Below, piece by piece: positions 11,047 through 20,793 of a stretch of 64,000 bases of DNA. Source of the DNA: Klebsiella terrigena (GTDB lineage: Bacteria > Pseudomonadota > Gammaproteobacteria > Enterobacterales > Enterobacteriaceae); assembly GCF_006539725.1 (NCBI RefSeq), contig NZ_BJNO01000002.1:248001-312000 (forward strand), written 5' to 3'. The notes beneath the pieces were generated by a model. That model was not told the origin of the DNA. It saw nothing but the letters and a program-made list of their open reading frames with translations, and made no database searches. The stretch's first letter is position 1. Every line of letters starts with the position of its first letter. Made by a program: the position numbers and the translations under genes.

Positions 11047-11958
11047 ATGTATTACGGATTTGACATTGGCGGCAGCAAGATTGCGTTGGGCGTATTTAAC
11101 AAGGAGCGGCGGCTGCAGTGGGAAAAGCGCGTCGCCACTCCGCAGGACAGTTATGAAGATTTTCTCCAGGCGGTAGAGGCGCTGGTGCTTGAGGCGGACG
11201 CCCGCTTCGATTGCCAGGGCTCGGTCGGGATCGGCATTCCGGGAATGCCGGAGACCGCGGACGGCACTCTGTACGCCGCCAACGTGCCTGCCGCCAGCGG
11301 TAAACCGCTGCGCGCCGACCTTAGCGCCCGGCTGGGGCGTGAAGTGCGTCTGGATAACGACGCCAACTGTTTTGCGCTCTCGGAAGCCTGGGACGACGAG
11401 TTTACCCGCTATCCGCTGGTGATGGGGCTGATTCTTGGCACCGGCGTAGGCGGCGGCCTGATCCTCAACGGCAAATCGATTACCGGACATAGCTATATCA
11501 CCGGCGAATTTGGCCATATCCGCCTGCCGGTGGATGCCCTGGAGGTGGTGGGGCGTGACTTTCCACTGACCCGCTGCGGCTGCGGCCAGCTGGGCTGCAT
11601 CGAAAACTACCTTTCCGGCCGCGGCTTTGCCTGGCTGTACCAGCACTTTTATCACCAATCCCTGACCTCACCCGAAATCGTCGCGCTGTGGCAGCAGGGC
11701 GATGAAAAAGCGCGCGCCCACGTCGAGCGTTATCTTGATCTGCTGGCGGTGTGTCTGGGGAATATTTTAACCATCGTTGACCCGGATCTGCTGGTAGTTG
11801 GCGGAGGATTGTCTAACTTTACTGCAATAACCGAAGGGCTGGCGCAGCGCCTGCCGCGTCACTTACTTCCCGTTGCCCGGGTGCCTCGGATTGAGCGGGC
11901 GCGCCACGGCGATGCGGGAGGAATGCGCGGTGCGGCCTTCCTTCATTTGACTGATTAA
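11047..11958 (+). CDS. nagK: N-acetyl-D-glucosamine kinase NagK
   Basis: ROK-family kinase of 303 residues that phosphorylates N-acetylglucosamine freed by cell-wall recycling. The phosphate motif is [12 protein letters not shown] at the N-terminus, the ROK glycine loop is [13 protein letters not shown], and the zinc site is [17 protein letters not shown]. An AGGAATTG-type Shine-Dalgarno precedes the ATG. It sits between lolE and cobB as in E. coli, with a 14-base gap to cobB. Confidence 0.96.
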   Translation: MYYGFDIGGSKIALGVFNKERRLQWEKRVATPQDSYEDFLQAVEALVLEADARFDCQGSVGIGIPGMPETADGTLYAANVPAASGKPLRADLSARLGREVRLDNDANCFALSEAWDDEFTRYPLVMGLILGTGVGGGLILNGKSITGHSYITGEFGHIRLPVDALEVVGRDFPLTRCGCGQLGCIENYLSGRGFAWLYQHFYHQSLTSPEIVALWQQGDEKARAHVERYLDLLAVCLGNILTIVDPDLLVVGGGLSNFTAITEGLAQRLPRHLLPVARVPRIERARHGDAGGMRGAAFLHLTD

Positions 11959-11972
11959 TCACAGAGGTAGCT

Positions 11973-12797
11973 ATGTTGTCGCGCCGCTTACATCGATTGA
12001 GCCGTTTTCGCCGCAATAAACGACGCCTGCGCGAGCGACTGCGTCAGCGAATTTTCTTTAAAGAGGATAAGGTGGCTCCGGAAACGATGGAAAAACCCAG
12101 GGTAGTGGTGCTCACCGGCGCAGGCATTTCCGCTGAGTCGGGGATTAAAACCTTCCGCGCGGCCGACGGCCTGTGGGAAGAACATCGGGTGGAAGACGTG
12201 GCGACGCCGGAAGGCTTTGCCCGCGATCCCGCGCTGGTGCAGGCGTTTTACAACGCCCGCCGTCGTCAGCTGCAGGGGCAGGATATCGCCCCTAACGCCG
12301 CGCATCTGGCGCTGGCGCGGCTGGAAGAGGCGCTGGGGGATCGTTTTGTGCTGGTGACGCAGAATATCGACAACCTGCACGAGCGCGCCGGCAACCGCCG
12401 GGTTATCCATATGCACGGCGAGCTGCTGAAGGTGCGCTGTTCGTGGAGCGGACAGGTGCTGGAGTGGACCGGGGACGTCACCGTGGACGACAAGTGCCAC
12501 TGCTGCCAGTTCCCGGCGCCGCTGCGCCCGCACGTGGTCTGGTTTGGCGAGATGCCGCTGGGAATGGACGACATTTACAGCGCGCTGGCCGATGCTGATA
12601 TTTTCATCGCTATCGGCACTTCCGGGCACGTCTATCCGGCGGCGGGCTTCGTTCACGAGGCCCGCCTGCAGGGGGCGCATACGGTTGAGCTCAACCTTGA
12701 GCCGAGCCAGGTGGGCAGCGAGTTTGCCGAAAAACGCTATGGCCTCGCAAGCCAGGTGGTACCGGAGTTTATCGACCAGCTGCTCAAAGATCTCTGA
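11973..12797 (+). CDS. cobB: NAD-dependent deacylase CobB (sirtuin)
   Basis: Sirtuin of 274 residues that removes acetyl and succinyl groups from lysines, e.g. on acetyl-CoA synthetase. It shows the NAD motif [32 protein letters not shown], and the catalytic His in [11 protein letters not shown]. The structural zinc cysteines lie around [18 protein letters not shown], and the NAD-binding [11 protein letters not shown] follows. The long basic N-terminus ([20 protein letters not shown]) matches the E. coli long form. A REP-like hairpin follows the stop. Confidence 0.96.
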   Translation: MLSRRLHRLSRFRRNKRRLRERLRQRIFFKEDKVAPETMEKPRVVVLTGAGISAESGIKTFRAADGLWEEHRVEDVATPEGFARDPALVQAFYNARRRQLQGQDIAPNAAHLALARLEEALGDRFVLVTQNIDNLHERAGNRRVIHMHGELLKVRCSWSGQVLEWTGDVTVDDKCHCCQFPAPLRPHVVWFGEMPLGMDDIYSALADADIFIAIGTSGHVYPAAGFVHEARLQGAHTVELNLEPSQVGSEFAEKRYGLASQVVPEFIDQLLKDL

Positions 12798-12818
12798 TCG
12801 CGCGACGCGAATCTCAGG

Positions 12819-12851
12819 GCCGGAGGGCGTTACCGGGTAGCGCCCTCCGGC
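12819..12851. repeat. REP-like palindrome after cobB
   Basis: GCCGGAGGGCG (12819-12829) and CGCCCTCCGGC (12841-12851) are exact inverses around an eleven-base loop. The GCCGGA...TCCGGC ends are typical of enterobacterial REP elements. It lacks a T-tract and so probably acts as an mRNA-stabilising or repeat element. Confidence 0.65.
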
Positions 12852-12985
12852 GTATTGCCGCCCGGCGCTCCCGGCATTATCGTCTGAGGTTGTGGAATTG
12901 ATACGATGATGTGACAGGTAAAACAGTATTGCGTGCTCTTTTATGACATCTTCTTACATTCTTGCAACAGAAAGGGAGTGTAAGC

Positions 12986-13279
12986 ATGCGCACAGAGTAT
13001 TTTGACTACCTGATCCTCGGGGATGAACATCACGGCGAGATCTACAGCGGCGTTAAAACCCACCGTCTTGAAGTTCGTTCGAAATACCCGCTGGCGAATC
13101 ATGCCCATTCCCCTGCTGAAGAAGCCTCCGGCATCCAGCCGCGAACGGTGAATTACAACGTCCACGAATATCCAGCCCAGGATGGCCGCTTCTATATGGT
13201 GGCGACGAACTACCCGCTGAGCGATTTTGACGTGGAAGATGCGTTGATTAAATCGCGGGCGCATCCCGTGCGCGCCTGA
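12986..13279 (+). CDS. Conserved small hypothetical protein
   Basis: A 97-residue protein I cannot assign to a family. GGGAG eight bases upstream supports the start at 12986 (MRTEYFDYLILGDEHHGEIY) over an in-frame ATG at 12962. There is no signal peptide or membrane helix. The sequence is polar, with several histidines (DEHHGE, KTHRLEV, ANHAHSPAEE) and an acidic, ordered-looking C-terminal half (SDFDVEDALIKSRAH). It is monocistronic: a REP-like hairpin lies upstream and a clear terminator follows. With the next gene it occupies the place of E. coli ycfZ-ymfA. Confidence 0.7.
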   Translation: MRTEYFDYLILGDEHHGEIYSGVKTHRLEVRSKYPLANHAHSPAEEASGIQPRTVNYNVHEYPAQDGRFYMVATNYPLSDFDVEDALIKSRAHPVRA

Positions 13280-13325
13280 TCGCTGGCCGCGAAACCGAAT
13301 CCAGAAAATTCGCATCATCCCCTAA

Positions 13326-13350
13326 GGCGCCCGTATCGGCGCTTTTTTTT
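13326..13350 (+). terminator. Rho-independent terminator
   Basis: GCGCC (13327-13331) and GGCGC (13338-13342) form the stem, extended by flanking A/T pairs, and are followed by eight T residues. It ends the preceding small gene. Confidence 0.85.
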
Positions 13351-13386
13351 GCCCGAAAAGCGCGCCAACGCCGCGGAGAAGCTGCC

Positions 13387-15018
13387 ATGCACCCATCGAT
13401 GATGTATCAGGATTTAACCACCGGAACGTTAATCAATCACGCGGCGCGCTATCATGCCGATAGCGAAATCGTCTCCGTGTCCACGAGCGGGGAGAGGGAG
13501 TACAGCAGTTGGGGAGCGGTGGCGGATAACGCGCGCCGCCTGGCGTCTGCCGTCGATCGGCTGGGCATTCCCGCCGACGCCCGCTGTGCTACCCTGGCGT
13601 GGAATAATCGCCGCCATCTGGAGATCTATTTCGCCATCGGCTCGGGAGGGCGGGTTACCCATACCCTCAACCCGCGGCTGTCGATTGAGCACCTGACCTT
13701 TATCATCAACGACGCCGAGGATCAGGTGCTGTTTTTTGACGCCACCTTCCTGCCGCTGCTGCGCCAGCTGCGACCCCATCTGACCACCGTGCGCTACTTT
13801 GTGCTGATGGAAGCCCGCAGCGAAGAGGCGCTCAGCGAGCTCGATTCGCTGCTGTTTTACGATGAGCTGCTGGCCTCAGGGGATCCCGGCTACGACTGGC
13901 CGGCGCTGAGCGAAACCACCCCCGCATCGCTGTGCTACACCTCGGGCACAACGGGGAAACCCAAAGGGGTGCTCAATACCCATCGTTCGCTGGTGCTGCA
14001 CGCGCTGAGCGGCAATCAGCCCGATGCCGCCGGGATCTCCGCCTGCGACTCCCTGCTGCCGGTGGTGCCGATGTTTCACGTCAACGCCTGGGGAACGCCG
14101 TTTATCGCCGCGATGGTCGGGGCGCGGCTGGTGCTGCCGGGGCCGCATCTCGACGGCGAGAGCCTGCTGCGGCTGCTGAGCGCCGAGCGGGTCAGCGTGG
14201 CCTTTGGCGTGCCGGTGATTTGGGCCGGACTGCTGGCGGCGCTGCGTAAATCGGATATCCGCCTGCCCTATTTTAAACGCTCGTTCGTCGGCGGTTCGGC
14301 GCTGCCTCCTTCGATGGCGGAGGCGTTTCGCCGCGACTACGGTATCGAGCTGATCCACGCCTGGGGGATGACCGAAACGTCGCCCATCGGCACCATCAAT
14401 ACGCCATTGGGTAAACATCAGGCGCTGACCGAGGCGCAGCGCCAGCGGGTGGCCGAGGGGCAGGGAAGGGCTATCTTTGGCATCGATCTGCGGGTGGTGG
14501 ACGTCGACGGAGAGCCGCTGCCCGACGATGGCGAAAGCCGCGGGTATCTGCAGGTCCGCGGTCACTGGGTGGTGGCCAGCTACTTTGGTCGCAGCGAAAC
14601 GGCGCTCACCGACGACGGCTGGTTTGATACCGGCGATATCGGCACCGTCGATGCGAACGGCTATCTGACGATTCAGGATCGGGCCAAAGACATTATCAAG
14701 TCCGGCGGGGAGTGGATCTCAACGGTGGAGCTGGAAAATATTGCCCTTGCCCACCCGGCCATTCGCAGCGCGGCGGCGATTGCCGCGCAGCATCCGCGCT
14801 GGGATGAGCGTCCGGTGCTGCTGTGCGTCAGGGCGGAAGGGGGAGAGGTCGAGGAGCAGGCGCTGCTGGCGTGGTACCAGCAGCGGGTGCCGAAATGGCA
14901 GGTACCGGACCGCATCGTTTTCATTGATGCCCTGCCTGTGAGCGCCACCGGCAAGGTCCTGAAGAATCAGCTGCGGGCCGAATTCGGCCAGATACTGATG
15001 CGCGAGCCGCGGGATTAA
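13387..15018 (+). CDS. AMP-dependent fatty-acyl-CoA ligase
   Basis: ANL-superfamily enzyme of 543 residues, most like medium/long-chain acyl-CoA synthetases (AlkK/FadD type). It would activate a carboxylic acid to acyl-AMP and then acyl-CoA. The P-loop YTSGTTGKPKG lies at 184-194; HAWGMTETSPIG, GWFDTGDIGTVDANGYL and DRAKDIIKSGGEWIS are the A5-A8 motifs; the catalytic lysine sits in LPVSATGKVLKNQLR near the C-terminus. The pocket segment HTLNPRLSIEHLTFIINDAE points to a fatty acid rather than acetate. It has no partner genes, lies convergent with potD, and E. coli has no gene here. The exact substrate is unknown. Confidence 0.85.
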   Translation: MHPSMMYQDLTTGTLINHAARYHADSEIVSVSTSGEREYSSWGAVADNARRLASAVDRLGIPADARCATLAWNNRRHLEIYFAIGSGGRVTHTLNPRLSIEHLTFIINDAEDQVLFFDATFLPLLRQLRPHLTTVRYFVLMEARSEEALSELDSLLFYDELLASGDPGYDWPALSETTPASLCYTSGTTGKPKGVLNTHRSLVLHALSGNQPDAAGISACDSLLPVVPMFHVNAWGTPFIAAMVGARLVLPGPHLDGESLLRLLSAERVSVAFGVPVIWAGLLAALRKSDIRLPYFKRSFVGGSALPPSMAEAFRRDYGIELIHAWGMTETSPIGTINTPLGKHQALTEAQRQRVAEGQGRAIFGIDLRVVDVDGEPLPDDGESRGYLQVRGHWVVASYFGRSETALTDDGWFDTGDIGTVDANGYLTIQDRAKDIIKSGGEWISTVELENIALAHPAIRSAAAIAAQHPRWDERPVLLCVRAEGGEVEEQALLAWYQQRVPKWQVPDRIVFIDALPVSATGKVLKNQLRAEFGQILMREPRD

Positions 15019-16061
15019 CGACCGGCCTTAAGCTTTTGATAATACTCTTCGTACAGGGTGCTGGCGCTGCCGACGTCGTTCTGCCATTCGCCTTTCTGGA
15101 TGGTTTCCGCATCCGGGTAGAGCGACTTATCGTTGGCAACGCTCGGGCTGAGCATCCGGCGCGCGGCGAGGTTCGGCGTCGGATAGCCGATGGTCTCGGC
15201 AACCTGTTTGGCGACGTCCGGGCGCAGCAGGAAGTTGATAAGCTTCAGCGCGCCGTCGACGTTTTTGGCATTGGCCGGAATCGACAGGCTATCCATCCAG
15301 AAGATGCCGCCTTCTTTCGGCCATACCACCTCCAGCGGCGTCCCGGCCTGGCGAGCGACGAACGCCGAGCCGTTCCATACCATGCCGAGATTCACTTCCC
15401 CTTCCATATACGGATTCGCCGGGTTATCGGAATTGAACGCCGCGACGTTTGGCATCAGCTTTTTCAGTTCGTTATACGCGGCGGCAATCTCTTTCGGATC
15501 GGTGGTGTTGCCGGAGTAGCCCAGCTTGCGCAGCGCAATCTGGAACACCTCCCGGGCATCGTCGGTCAGCAGCAGGCTGCTTTTGTACTCGGGCTTCCAC
15601 AGGTCGGCCCAGCTGGTCACGGTTTTCGGGTCGATGGCGTCGCTGTTTACGCCGATCGCCGTTGCGCCCCAGATATAGGGAATAGAGTAGTCGTTATTCG
15701 GGTCGAACGGCTTATTCAGCATCTGCGGATCGAGGTTGCTGAAATTGCTCAGCTTGCTCTTATCGATCTTCTGCAGCATGCCCTCTTTGCGCATCTTATC
15801 GACGAAATAGGTCGACGGCACCACCAGGTCGTAGGCGCCGTCTTTATAGGTTTTGAGCTTGGCGTACATGGTTTCATTCGACTCGTAGGTCGAATAGATA
15901 ACCTTGATCCCGGTCTCTTTGGTGAACTGTTCCAGCAGGCCTGGCGGCACGTATTCGGTCCAGTTATAGAAATAGAGCGTTTTGCTATCGTCCGCGTGCG
16001 CGGCGCTCATCCCGACTGCCAGAGCACCCGCCGCGAGCAGGTGGCGTGACCATTTTTTCAT
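15015..16061 (-). CDS. potD: Spermidine/putrescine-binding protein PotD
   Basis: Periplasmic substrate-binding protein of 348 residues for PotABCD. A signal peptide of about 23 residues ends AAHA. The mature N-terminus DDSKTLYFYNWTEYVPPGLL and the segment VPSTYFVDKMRKEGMLQKID are typical of PotD, and the acidic and aromatic polyamine-binding residues lie in NWTEY and GMVWNGSAF. AGGGGA precedes the ATG. It is the last gene of the operon, here separated from potC by 80 bases; its stop overlaps the end of the convergent acyl-CoA ligase gene. Confidence 0.96.
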   Translation of the reverse strand: MKKWSRHLLAAGALAVGMSAAHADDSKTLYFYNWTEYVPPGLLEQFTKETGIKVIYSTYESNETMYAKLKTYKDGAYDLVVPSTYFVDKMRKEGMLQKIDKSKLSNFSNLDPQMLNKPFDPNNDYSIPYIWGATAIGVNSDAIDPKTVTSWADLWKPEYKSSLLLTDDAREVFQIALRKLGYSGNTTDPKEIAAAYNELKKLMPNVAAFNSDNPANPYMEGEVNLGMVWNGSAFVARQAGTPLEVVWPKEGGIFWMDSLSIPANAKNVDGALKLINFLLRPDVAKQVAETIGYPTPNLAARRMLSPSVANDKSLYPDAETIQKGEWQNDVGSASTLYEEYYQKLKAGR

Positions 16062-16079
16062 TTAACGTCCCCTGGTTTA

Positions 16080-16133
16080 AGCCTGTTCAGCAGGCTATGG
16101 TAGTTGCCGGTCCGGGACGAGGCCCGAACCGGC
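16080..16133 (-). promoter_or_regulatory. Two hairpins in the potC-potD gap
   Basis: AGCCTG/CAGGCT (16080-16096) and an 11-bp stem with one mismatch (GCCGGTCCGGG with CCCGAACCGGC, 16106-16133) lie in the 80-base spacer upstream of potD. No T-run follows. Such structures could protect the potABC mRNA end or set a different PotD level. Function is inferred. Confidence 0.45.
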
Positions 16134-16141
16134 TGCAGTAA

Positions 16142-16933
16142 TCAGGCCCGTTTGGGTGAGCCTTTGGTGCCGTCGCGGGCAATGAGCTGGCTGGCGACAA
16201 CCATCACCAGCGACAGAATCAGCAGGATGGTTGCCAGCGCGTTCACCTCCGGCGACACGCCCACTTTGACCATCGAGTAGATCTTCAGCGGCAGTATTTC
16301 ATAGCCCGGTCCGGTGACGAACGATGACACCACGACGTCATCCATCGATAGCGTAAAGCTCAGCAGCCATCCCGCCGCCACCGCCGGCAGCGCCAGCGGC
16401 AGGATTATCTTGCGCAAAATGGTTAACTCGCTGGCGCCGAGATCCTTCGCGGCTTCCAGCATCCGCACGTCGAACCCCTTGAGCCGCGAAAACACCGTCA
16501 CCACCACGAAAGGCAGGCAGAAGGTGATATGCGAGAACAGCAGCGACCAGAAGCCCAGCTGAATGCCAATCAGCATAAACAGCACCAGCAGGGAGATCGC
16601 CATCACGATATCCGGCGACATCATCACCACAAACAGCATTCCGCTGACGAAGGGCTTACCGCGAAAGCGGTAGCGGTAGAGCGCAACGGCGGTCAGCGAA
16701 CCGATCAGGGTGGCAAAGGTCGCCGACAGCACCGCCATGGTGAGCGAGTGCTGCGCGGCCTGCAGCAGGCTGTCGTTGTTCATCAGCAGGCTATACCAAT
16801 GGGTGGTAAACCCCTGCCAGCTGATGCCGAAGCGCGAACTGTTAAACGAGTTAACGATCAGAATAATAATGGGAATGTAGAGATACGCGTAAATGGCGGT
16901 CATAAAACCGCCGCGCAGCAGTCGACCGATCAT
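16142..16933 (-). CDS. potC: Spermidine/putrescine ABC permease PotC
   Basis: Inner-membrane permease of 263 residues with about six helices. The cytoplasmic EAA loop ([20 protein letters not shown]) docks to PotA. The N-terminus [20 protein letters not shown] and the segment FSLSMDD-like SFTLSMDDVVVSSFVTGPG are characteristic of PotC. Its start overlaps the potB stop by four bases (ATGA). Confidence 0.96.
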   Translation of the reverse strand: MIGRLLRGGFMTAIYAYLYIPIIILIVNSFNSSRFGISWQGFTTHWYSLLMNNDSLLQAAQHSLTMAVLSATFATLIGSLTAVALYRYRFRGKPFVSGMLFVVMMSPDIVMAISLLVLFMLIGIQLGFWSLLFSHITFCLPFVVVTVFSRLKGFDVRMLEAAKDLGASELTILRKIILPLALPAVAAGWLLSFTLSMDDVVVSSFVTGPGYEILPLKIYSMVKVGVSPEVNALATILLILSLVMVVASQLIARDGTKGSPKRA

Positions 16934-17787
16934 TCCAGCTCCACCTTGTTGTTAAGCAGCCTTGCCGCGCGCCAGTAAATCAGCAGCATCAGGCCCATCA
17001 CGAGGGTTAACGTAATGCTGGTGGCCGCGCCAAACGGCCAGTCGCGAATATTGAGGAACTGGCTCTTAATGACGTTGCCGATCAGCAGGTTCTTCGCGCC
17101 GCCCATCAGGTCGGAGACGTAGAACAGCCCCATCGCCGGCAGCATCACCAGCAGGCAGCCGGCGATAATCCCCGGCATGGTCAGCGGGATGATAATGCGG
17201 ATAAAGGTTTGCAGCCGGCTGGCGCCGAGGTCCTTCGCCGCTTCCAGCAGCGGGCGATCCAGCTTCTCAATGCTGGAGTAGAGCGGCATCACCATAAACG
17301 GCAGCAGAATGTAGACCAGGCCGATAATCACCGCCGACGGGGTGTACATGATGCGCAGAGGCGTCTCAATGACCCCCAGCCACAGCAGAAACTCGTTGAG
17401 GTAGCCCTTGGTGCTGAGAAAGATTTTCAGCCCATAGATGCGGATCAGCGAGTTGGTCCAGAACGGGACGATCAGCAGAAACAGCAGCAGCGGACGGACC
17501 TTTTCCGGCAGCCTGGCGAGAAACCAGGCAAAAGGGTAGCCGAGCAGCAGGCAGGCGAGCGTCGCCATCAGCGCCATATTCAGCGAGTGCAGCAGCACGG
17601 CGTAATAGAGCGGATCCAGCAGGCGCGCATAGTTATCCAGCGTAAAGACCAATTTGACGAAGTTAGCGTCGTCGCGGGTCAAAAAGCTGGTGCCGATAAT
17701 CATCAGGTTGGGCAGGAAAACAAACAGCACCAGCCAGCCGACGATGGTGGCAATCACCACATTTTGGAATTTACTGGTGTTCTTCAT
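16930..17787 (-). CDS. potB: Spermidine/putrescine ABC permease PotB
   Basis: Inner-membrane permease of 285 residues, partner of PotC. The EAA loop reads [20 protein letters not shown]. The start at 17787 ([20 protein letters not shown]) is chosen because it matches the E. coli long form; the frame extends to 17853 but there lies inside potA. It overlaps potA by 17 bases and potC by four, consistent with one transcript potA-potB-potC-potD. Confidence 0.95.
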   Translation of the reverse strand: MKNTSKFQNVVIATIVGWLVLFVFLPNLMIIGTSFLTRDDANFVKLVFTLDNYARLLDPLYYAVLLHSLNMALMATLACLLLGYPFAWFLARLPEKVRPLLLFLLIVPFWTNSLIRIYGLKIFLSTKGYLNEFLLWLGVIETPLRIMYTPSAVIIGLVYILLPFMVMPLYSSIEKLDRPLLEAAKDLGASRLQTFIRIIIPLTMPGIIAGCLLVMLPAMGLFYVSDLMGGAKNLLIGNVIKSQFLNIRDWPFGAATSITLTLVMGLMLLIYWRAARLLNNKVELE

Positions 17788-18889
17788 TAGCCAGTACAAC
17801 CTCCCAGCTCTCGACCCAGTTAATGGACATTTTCTGGTCAAGCGGGTGGTCAAAGTCGGGATCGTCCTCGTTAAAGAATTCGCTGACCAGCACCATTTTG
17901 CCGTTTTCCAGTTCGACCACCGATTCGAGGGTCATGCCTTTGTAATTGCGCTCGCGGATATAGCCTATCAGGCCATCGGCTTCGCTGGCGTCGTGAACCT
18001 CATCGACGCGCAGATCCTCAGGACGCAGCATGACGTTCAGCGACTGCCCCTGCTCAACGGCAAAGTTAACGTAGATATTGCATTCGCGGCCTTCAACGCA
18101 GGCGCGAACGCGCTGCTCGTCGAGGCGCTCAATCACCGTCGCGCTAAAGATATTGATCTCGCCGATAAAGCTGGCAACAAACAGGTTCTTCGGCTCTTCG
18201 TAAATTTCGCGCGGGGTGCCGTCCTGCTCAATTTTGCCATCGCGCATCACCACGATGCGGTCGGACATCGTCAGCGCCTCTTCCTGATCGTGGGTGACGA
18301 AGACGAAGGTGATGCCGAGCTTGCGCTGGAGCGCTTTGAGCTCGTTTTGCATCTGCTTGCGCAGCTTGTAGTCCAGCGCCGAGAGGGATTCATCGAGCAG
18401 CAGCAGGCGCGGCTTGTTGACCACCGCTCTGGCAATGGCTACGCGCTGCTGCTGGCCGCCGGAGAGCTGGTGCGGCTTGCGCTGGGCAAACTCCTCCAGC
18501 TGCACCATGCGCAGGGCGTCGACGACGCGGGGCGCTATCTGCGCCGCCGGCGTTTTTTGCATCCGCAGGCCGAAGGCGACGTTTTCGAATACCGTCATAT
18601 GCGGGAACAGGGCGTAGCTTTGAAAGACGGTATTGACGTGACGGTTTTCCGCCGGAACGTGGGTGATATCGTGCTCTTCGAGATGAATGTGTCCGCAATC
18701 GACATTTTCCAGCCCGGCAATAAGGCGGAGAACGGTTGTTTTACCGCAGCCAGAAGGGCCAAGCAGAGTGAGAAACTCACCGTTATTGATGGTCAGATTC
18801 AGATCGGCGATAACCGTTTTGCCATCAAAGCTTTTACCAATTCCCGCCAGCTGAACCAGCGGAGAACGTGAACGCGGTTGTATATTCAA
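17771..18889 (-). CDS. potA: Spermidine/putrescine ABC ATPase PotA
   Basis: ABC ATPase of the polyamine importer, 372 residues if started at the TTG at 18889. Walker A is [11 protein letters not shown], the signature [14 protein letters not shown], and Walker [13 protein letters not shown]; the C-terminal TOBE-type domain holds [13 protein letters not shown]. The start is uncertain. The codons upstream still spell GQSQKLN in line with E. coli (MGQSKKLN), but the codon matching the E. coli ATG is ACG (18905-18907), and a stop lies at 18926-18928. No ATG or GTG is available nearby, so translation must begin at TTG 18889 or at the ACG. Confidence 0.93.
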   Translation of the reverse strand: MNIQPRSRSPLVQLAGIGKSFDGKTVIADLNLTINNGEFLTLLGPSGCGKTTVLRLIAGLENVDCGHIHLEEHDITHVPAENRHVNTVFQSYALFPHMTVFENVAFGLRMQKTPAAQIAPRVVDALRMVQLEEFAQRKPHQLSGGQQQRVAIARAVVNKPRLLLLDESLSALDYKLRKQMQNELKALQRKLGITFVFVTHDQEEALTMSDRIVVMRDGKIEQDGTPREIYEEPKNLFVASFIGEINIFSATVIERLDEQRVRACVEGRECNIYVNFAVEQGQSLNVMLRPEDLRVDEVHDASEADGLIGYIRERNYKGMTLESVVELENGKMVLVSEFFNEDDPDFDHPLDQKMSINWVESWEVVLANEEHQ

Positions 18890-19163
18890 TTTTTGACTCT
18901 GTCCCGTGTAGACGCAGCGGAAGGCTTACCGATGCGGGGTTTGTGGTTAACCACCTTTGGGGCTGCACATAATTAATAAGGGCAAGCATTCTACGGCAAA
19001 GGTTACCGATCGCCAATCCTTGTAGCCTGCAGATAGCTTACCTTTACAACATTACGTGAGTTAATGTATTAAATTCCTGTTTGCCGGGTTAAAAATGACC
19101 TGACGCAATATTTGTCTTTTCGGGCTTATCAATAATGTTGTCACAAAAGATGAGGGTGGCCAC

Positions 19164-20396
19164 ATGGATAAATTGCTTGAGCGTTTTTTACAGTACGTTT
19201 CTTTAGACACGCAGTCGAAGGCCGGCGTGCGTCAGGTTCCGAGCACGGAAGGGCAGTGGAAGTTGTTGCGCCTGCTGCAGGCGCAGCTGGAAGAAATGGG
19301 GCTGGTTAACGTGACGCTAAGCGAGAAAGGGACGGTGATGGGAACCCTGGCCGCGAACGTGGCGGGGGATATTCCGCCCATTGGCTTTATCTCCCACGTC
19401 GATACCGCGCCTGACTTCAGCGGCAAGCACGTCAGCCCGCAAATTGTCGAAAACTACCGCGGCGGCGATATCGCCCTCGGCATCGGCGACGAGGTGCTCT
19501 CGCCGGTGATGTTCCCGGTGCTGCATCAGCTGCTGGGGCAAACGCTGATCACCACCGATGGCAAAACGCTGCTCGGCGCGGACGATAAGGCCGGCATTGC
19601 CGAAATTATGACCGCGCTGGCGACGCTGCAGGCGAAAAATATTCCCCACGGCGATATCCGCGTGGCGTTTACCCCCGACGAAGAGGTGGGGAAAGGGGCG
19701 AAGCACTTTGACGTTGCCGCCTTCGACGCGCGCTGGGCCTACACCGTTGACGGCGGCGGCGTCGGCGAGCTGGAGTTTGAGAACTTCAATGCCGCCTCGG
19801 TGACCATTAAAATCGTTGGCAATAACGTTCACCCCGGCACCGCCAAAGGGGTGATGGTTAACGCCCTGTCGCTGGCGGCAAGAATTCATGCCGAAGTCCC
19901 GGCCGATGAGGCGCCGGAAACCACCGAAGGCTATGAAGGCTTTTACCATCTGTCGACTATCAAGGGCAGCGTTGACCGCGCCGAGATGCACTACATTATC
20001 CGCGATTTTGACCGCAAGCAGTTTGAAGCCCGCAAGCGCAGGATGATGGAGATCGCCAAAAAGGTCGGCAAAGGGCTGCATCCGGACTGCTATATCGAGC
20101 TGGTAATTGAAGACAGCTACTACAACATGCATGAAAAAGTGATCGCCCATCCGCACGTCGTGGAGATTGCCCGCCAGGCGATGGTCGATTGCCATATCGA
20201 ACCGGAAATGAAGCCCATTCGCGGCGGCACCGACGGGGCGCAGCTCTCTTTTATGGGCTTGCCCTGCCCGAACCTGTTTACCGGCGGCTATAACTACCAC
20301 GGCAAGCATGAGTTCGTGACGCTGGAAGGGATGGAGAAGGCGGTACAGGTTATCGTGCGGATAGCCGAACTGACGGCAAAGCGGGGCGCGCAGTAG
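19164..20396 (+). CDS. pepT: Peptidase T (tripeptidase)
   Basis: Zinc aminotripeptidase of 410 residues, M20 family, cytoplasmic. The metal site includes H78 and D80 (SHVDTAPD), the bridging Asp in [13 protein letters not shown], and the Glu pair in [10 protein letters not shown]. The lid domain contains [15 protein letters not shown], and the C-terminal ligand is in [17 protein letters not shown] precedes the ATG. The 274-base gap upstream holds its promoter; E. coli pepT is FNR-activated, but I see no clean FNR site. Full length; the insertion starts just downstream. Confidence 0.97.
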   Translation: MDKLLERFLQYVSLDTQSKAGVRQVPSTEGQWKLLRLLQAQLEEMGLVNVTLSEKGTVMGTLAANVAGDIPPIGFISHVDTAPDFSGKHVSPQIVENYRGGDIALGIGDEVLSPVMFPVLHQLLGQTLITTDGKTLLGADDKAGIAEIMTALATLQAKNIPHGDIRVAFTPDEEVGKGAKHFDVAAFDARWAYTVDGGGVGELEFENFNAASVTIKIVGNNVHPGTAKGVMVNALSLAARIHAEVPADEAPETTEGYEGFYHLSTIKGSVDRAEMHYIIRDFDRKQFEARKRRMMEIAKKVGKGLHPDCYIELVIEDSYYNMHEKVIAHPHVVEIARQAMVDCHIEPEMKPIRGGTDGAQLSFMGLPCPNLFTGGYNYHGKHEFVTLEGMEKAVQVIVRIAELTAKRGAQ

Positions 20397-20462
20397 CGCC
20401 CGGCTGAACCGGGCTGCCGGCATCGCGACCACTTAGCAGGCATTAACCGGATGTATGAGTGC

Positions 20463-20493
20463 GTTTGTACGTTACCCGAGTGGACGTACAAAC
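20463..20493. repeat. Perfect inverted repeat at the parA remnant start
   Basis: GTTTGTACGT (20463-20472) and ACGTACAAAC (20484-20493) are exact 10-bp inverses separated by 11 bases. The repeat covers the likely parA start, a position suited to autoregulation or a parS-like site. Confidence 0.6.
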
Positions 20494-20647
20494 TGCGAAA
20501 ATTCTATCCGTTATTTCCCCAAAAGGCGGTGAAGGCAAGTCGACTTTCGCTGCCTACCTCGCTCGTGGCAAGTTCAAAGCGATAGAATCAATTATCACCA
20601 CTGCTACCGTGAGGGGCAAGAAGATTAACTGGAGGCTTTGGGCCTGA
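20480..20647 (+). pseudogene. ParA-like ATPase, N-terminal remnant
   Basis: Translation from the GTG at 20480 gives VDVQTAKILSVISPKGGEGK followed by STFAAYLA: the deviant Walker A (KGGEGKST) and first strand of ParA/Soj partition ATPases, in the form I know from integrative conjugative elements. After about 27 residues similarity stops and the frame closes at 20647, so Walker B and the rest are gone. A full ParA is about 250 residues or more. It lies downstream of pepT in the same direction. Confidence 0.7.
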
Positions 20648-20793
20648 CTCCTCTCTCCAAATAAACGACTCACGTCACAACATCTGTTCACCTTTATGAC
20701 CCTATTCTGTTCATCCTTTGGTATTTTAGTTTCTTCCCTGCATTGCTATAACTAACATTAAAGAAGCCCCATATCTCCACCAGGATGTTGATA

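Noticed and set aside
17654-18871. 405-codon plus-strand frame across potB/potA
   Set aside because: Antisense of two well-conserved genes; composition is typical of a mirror frame.
19081-19150. FNR site upstream of pepT
   Set aside because: Only TTG and TCAA halves at the wrong spacing were found; no TTGAT-N4-ATCAA.
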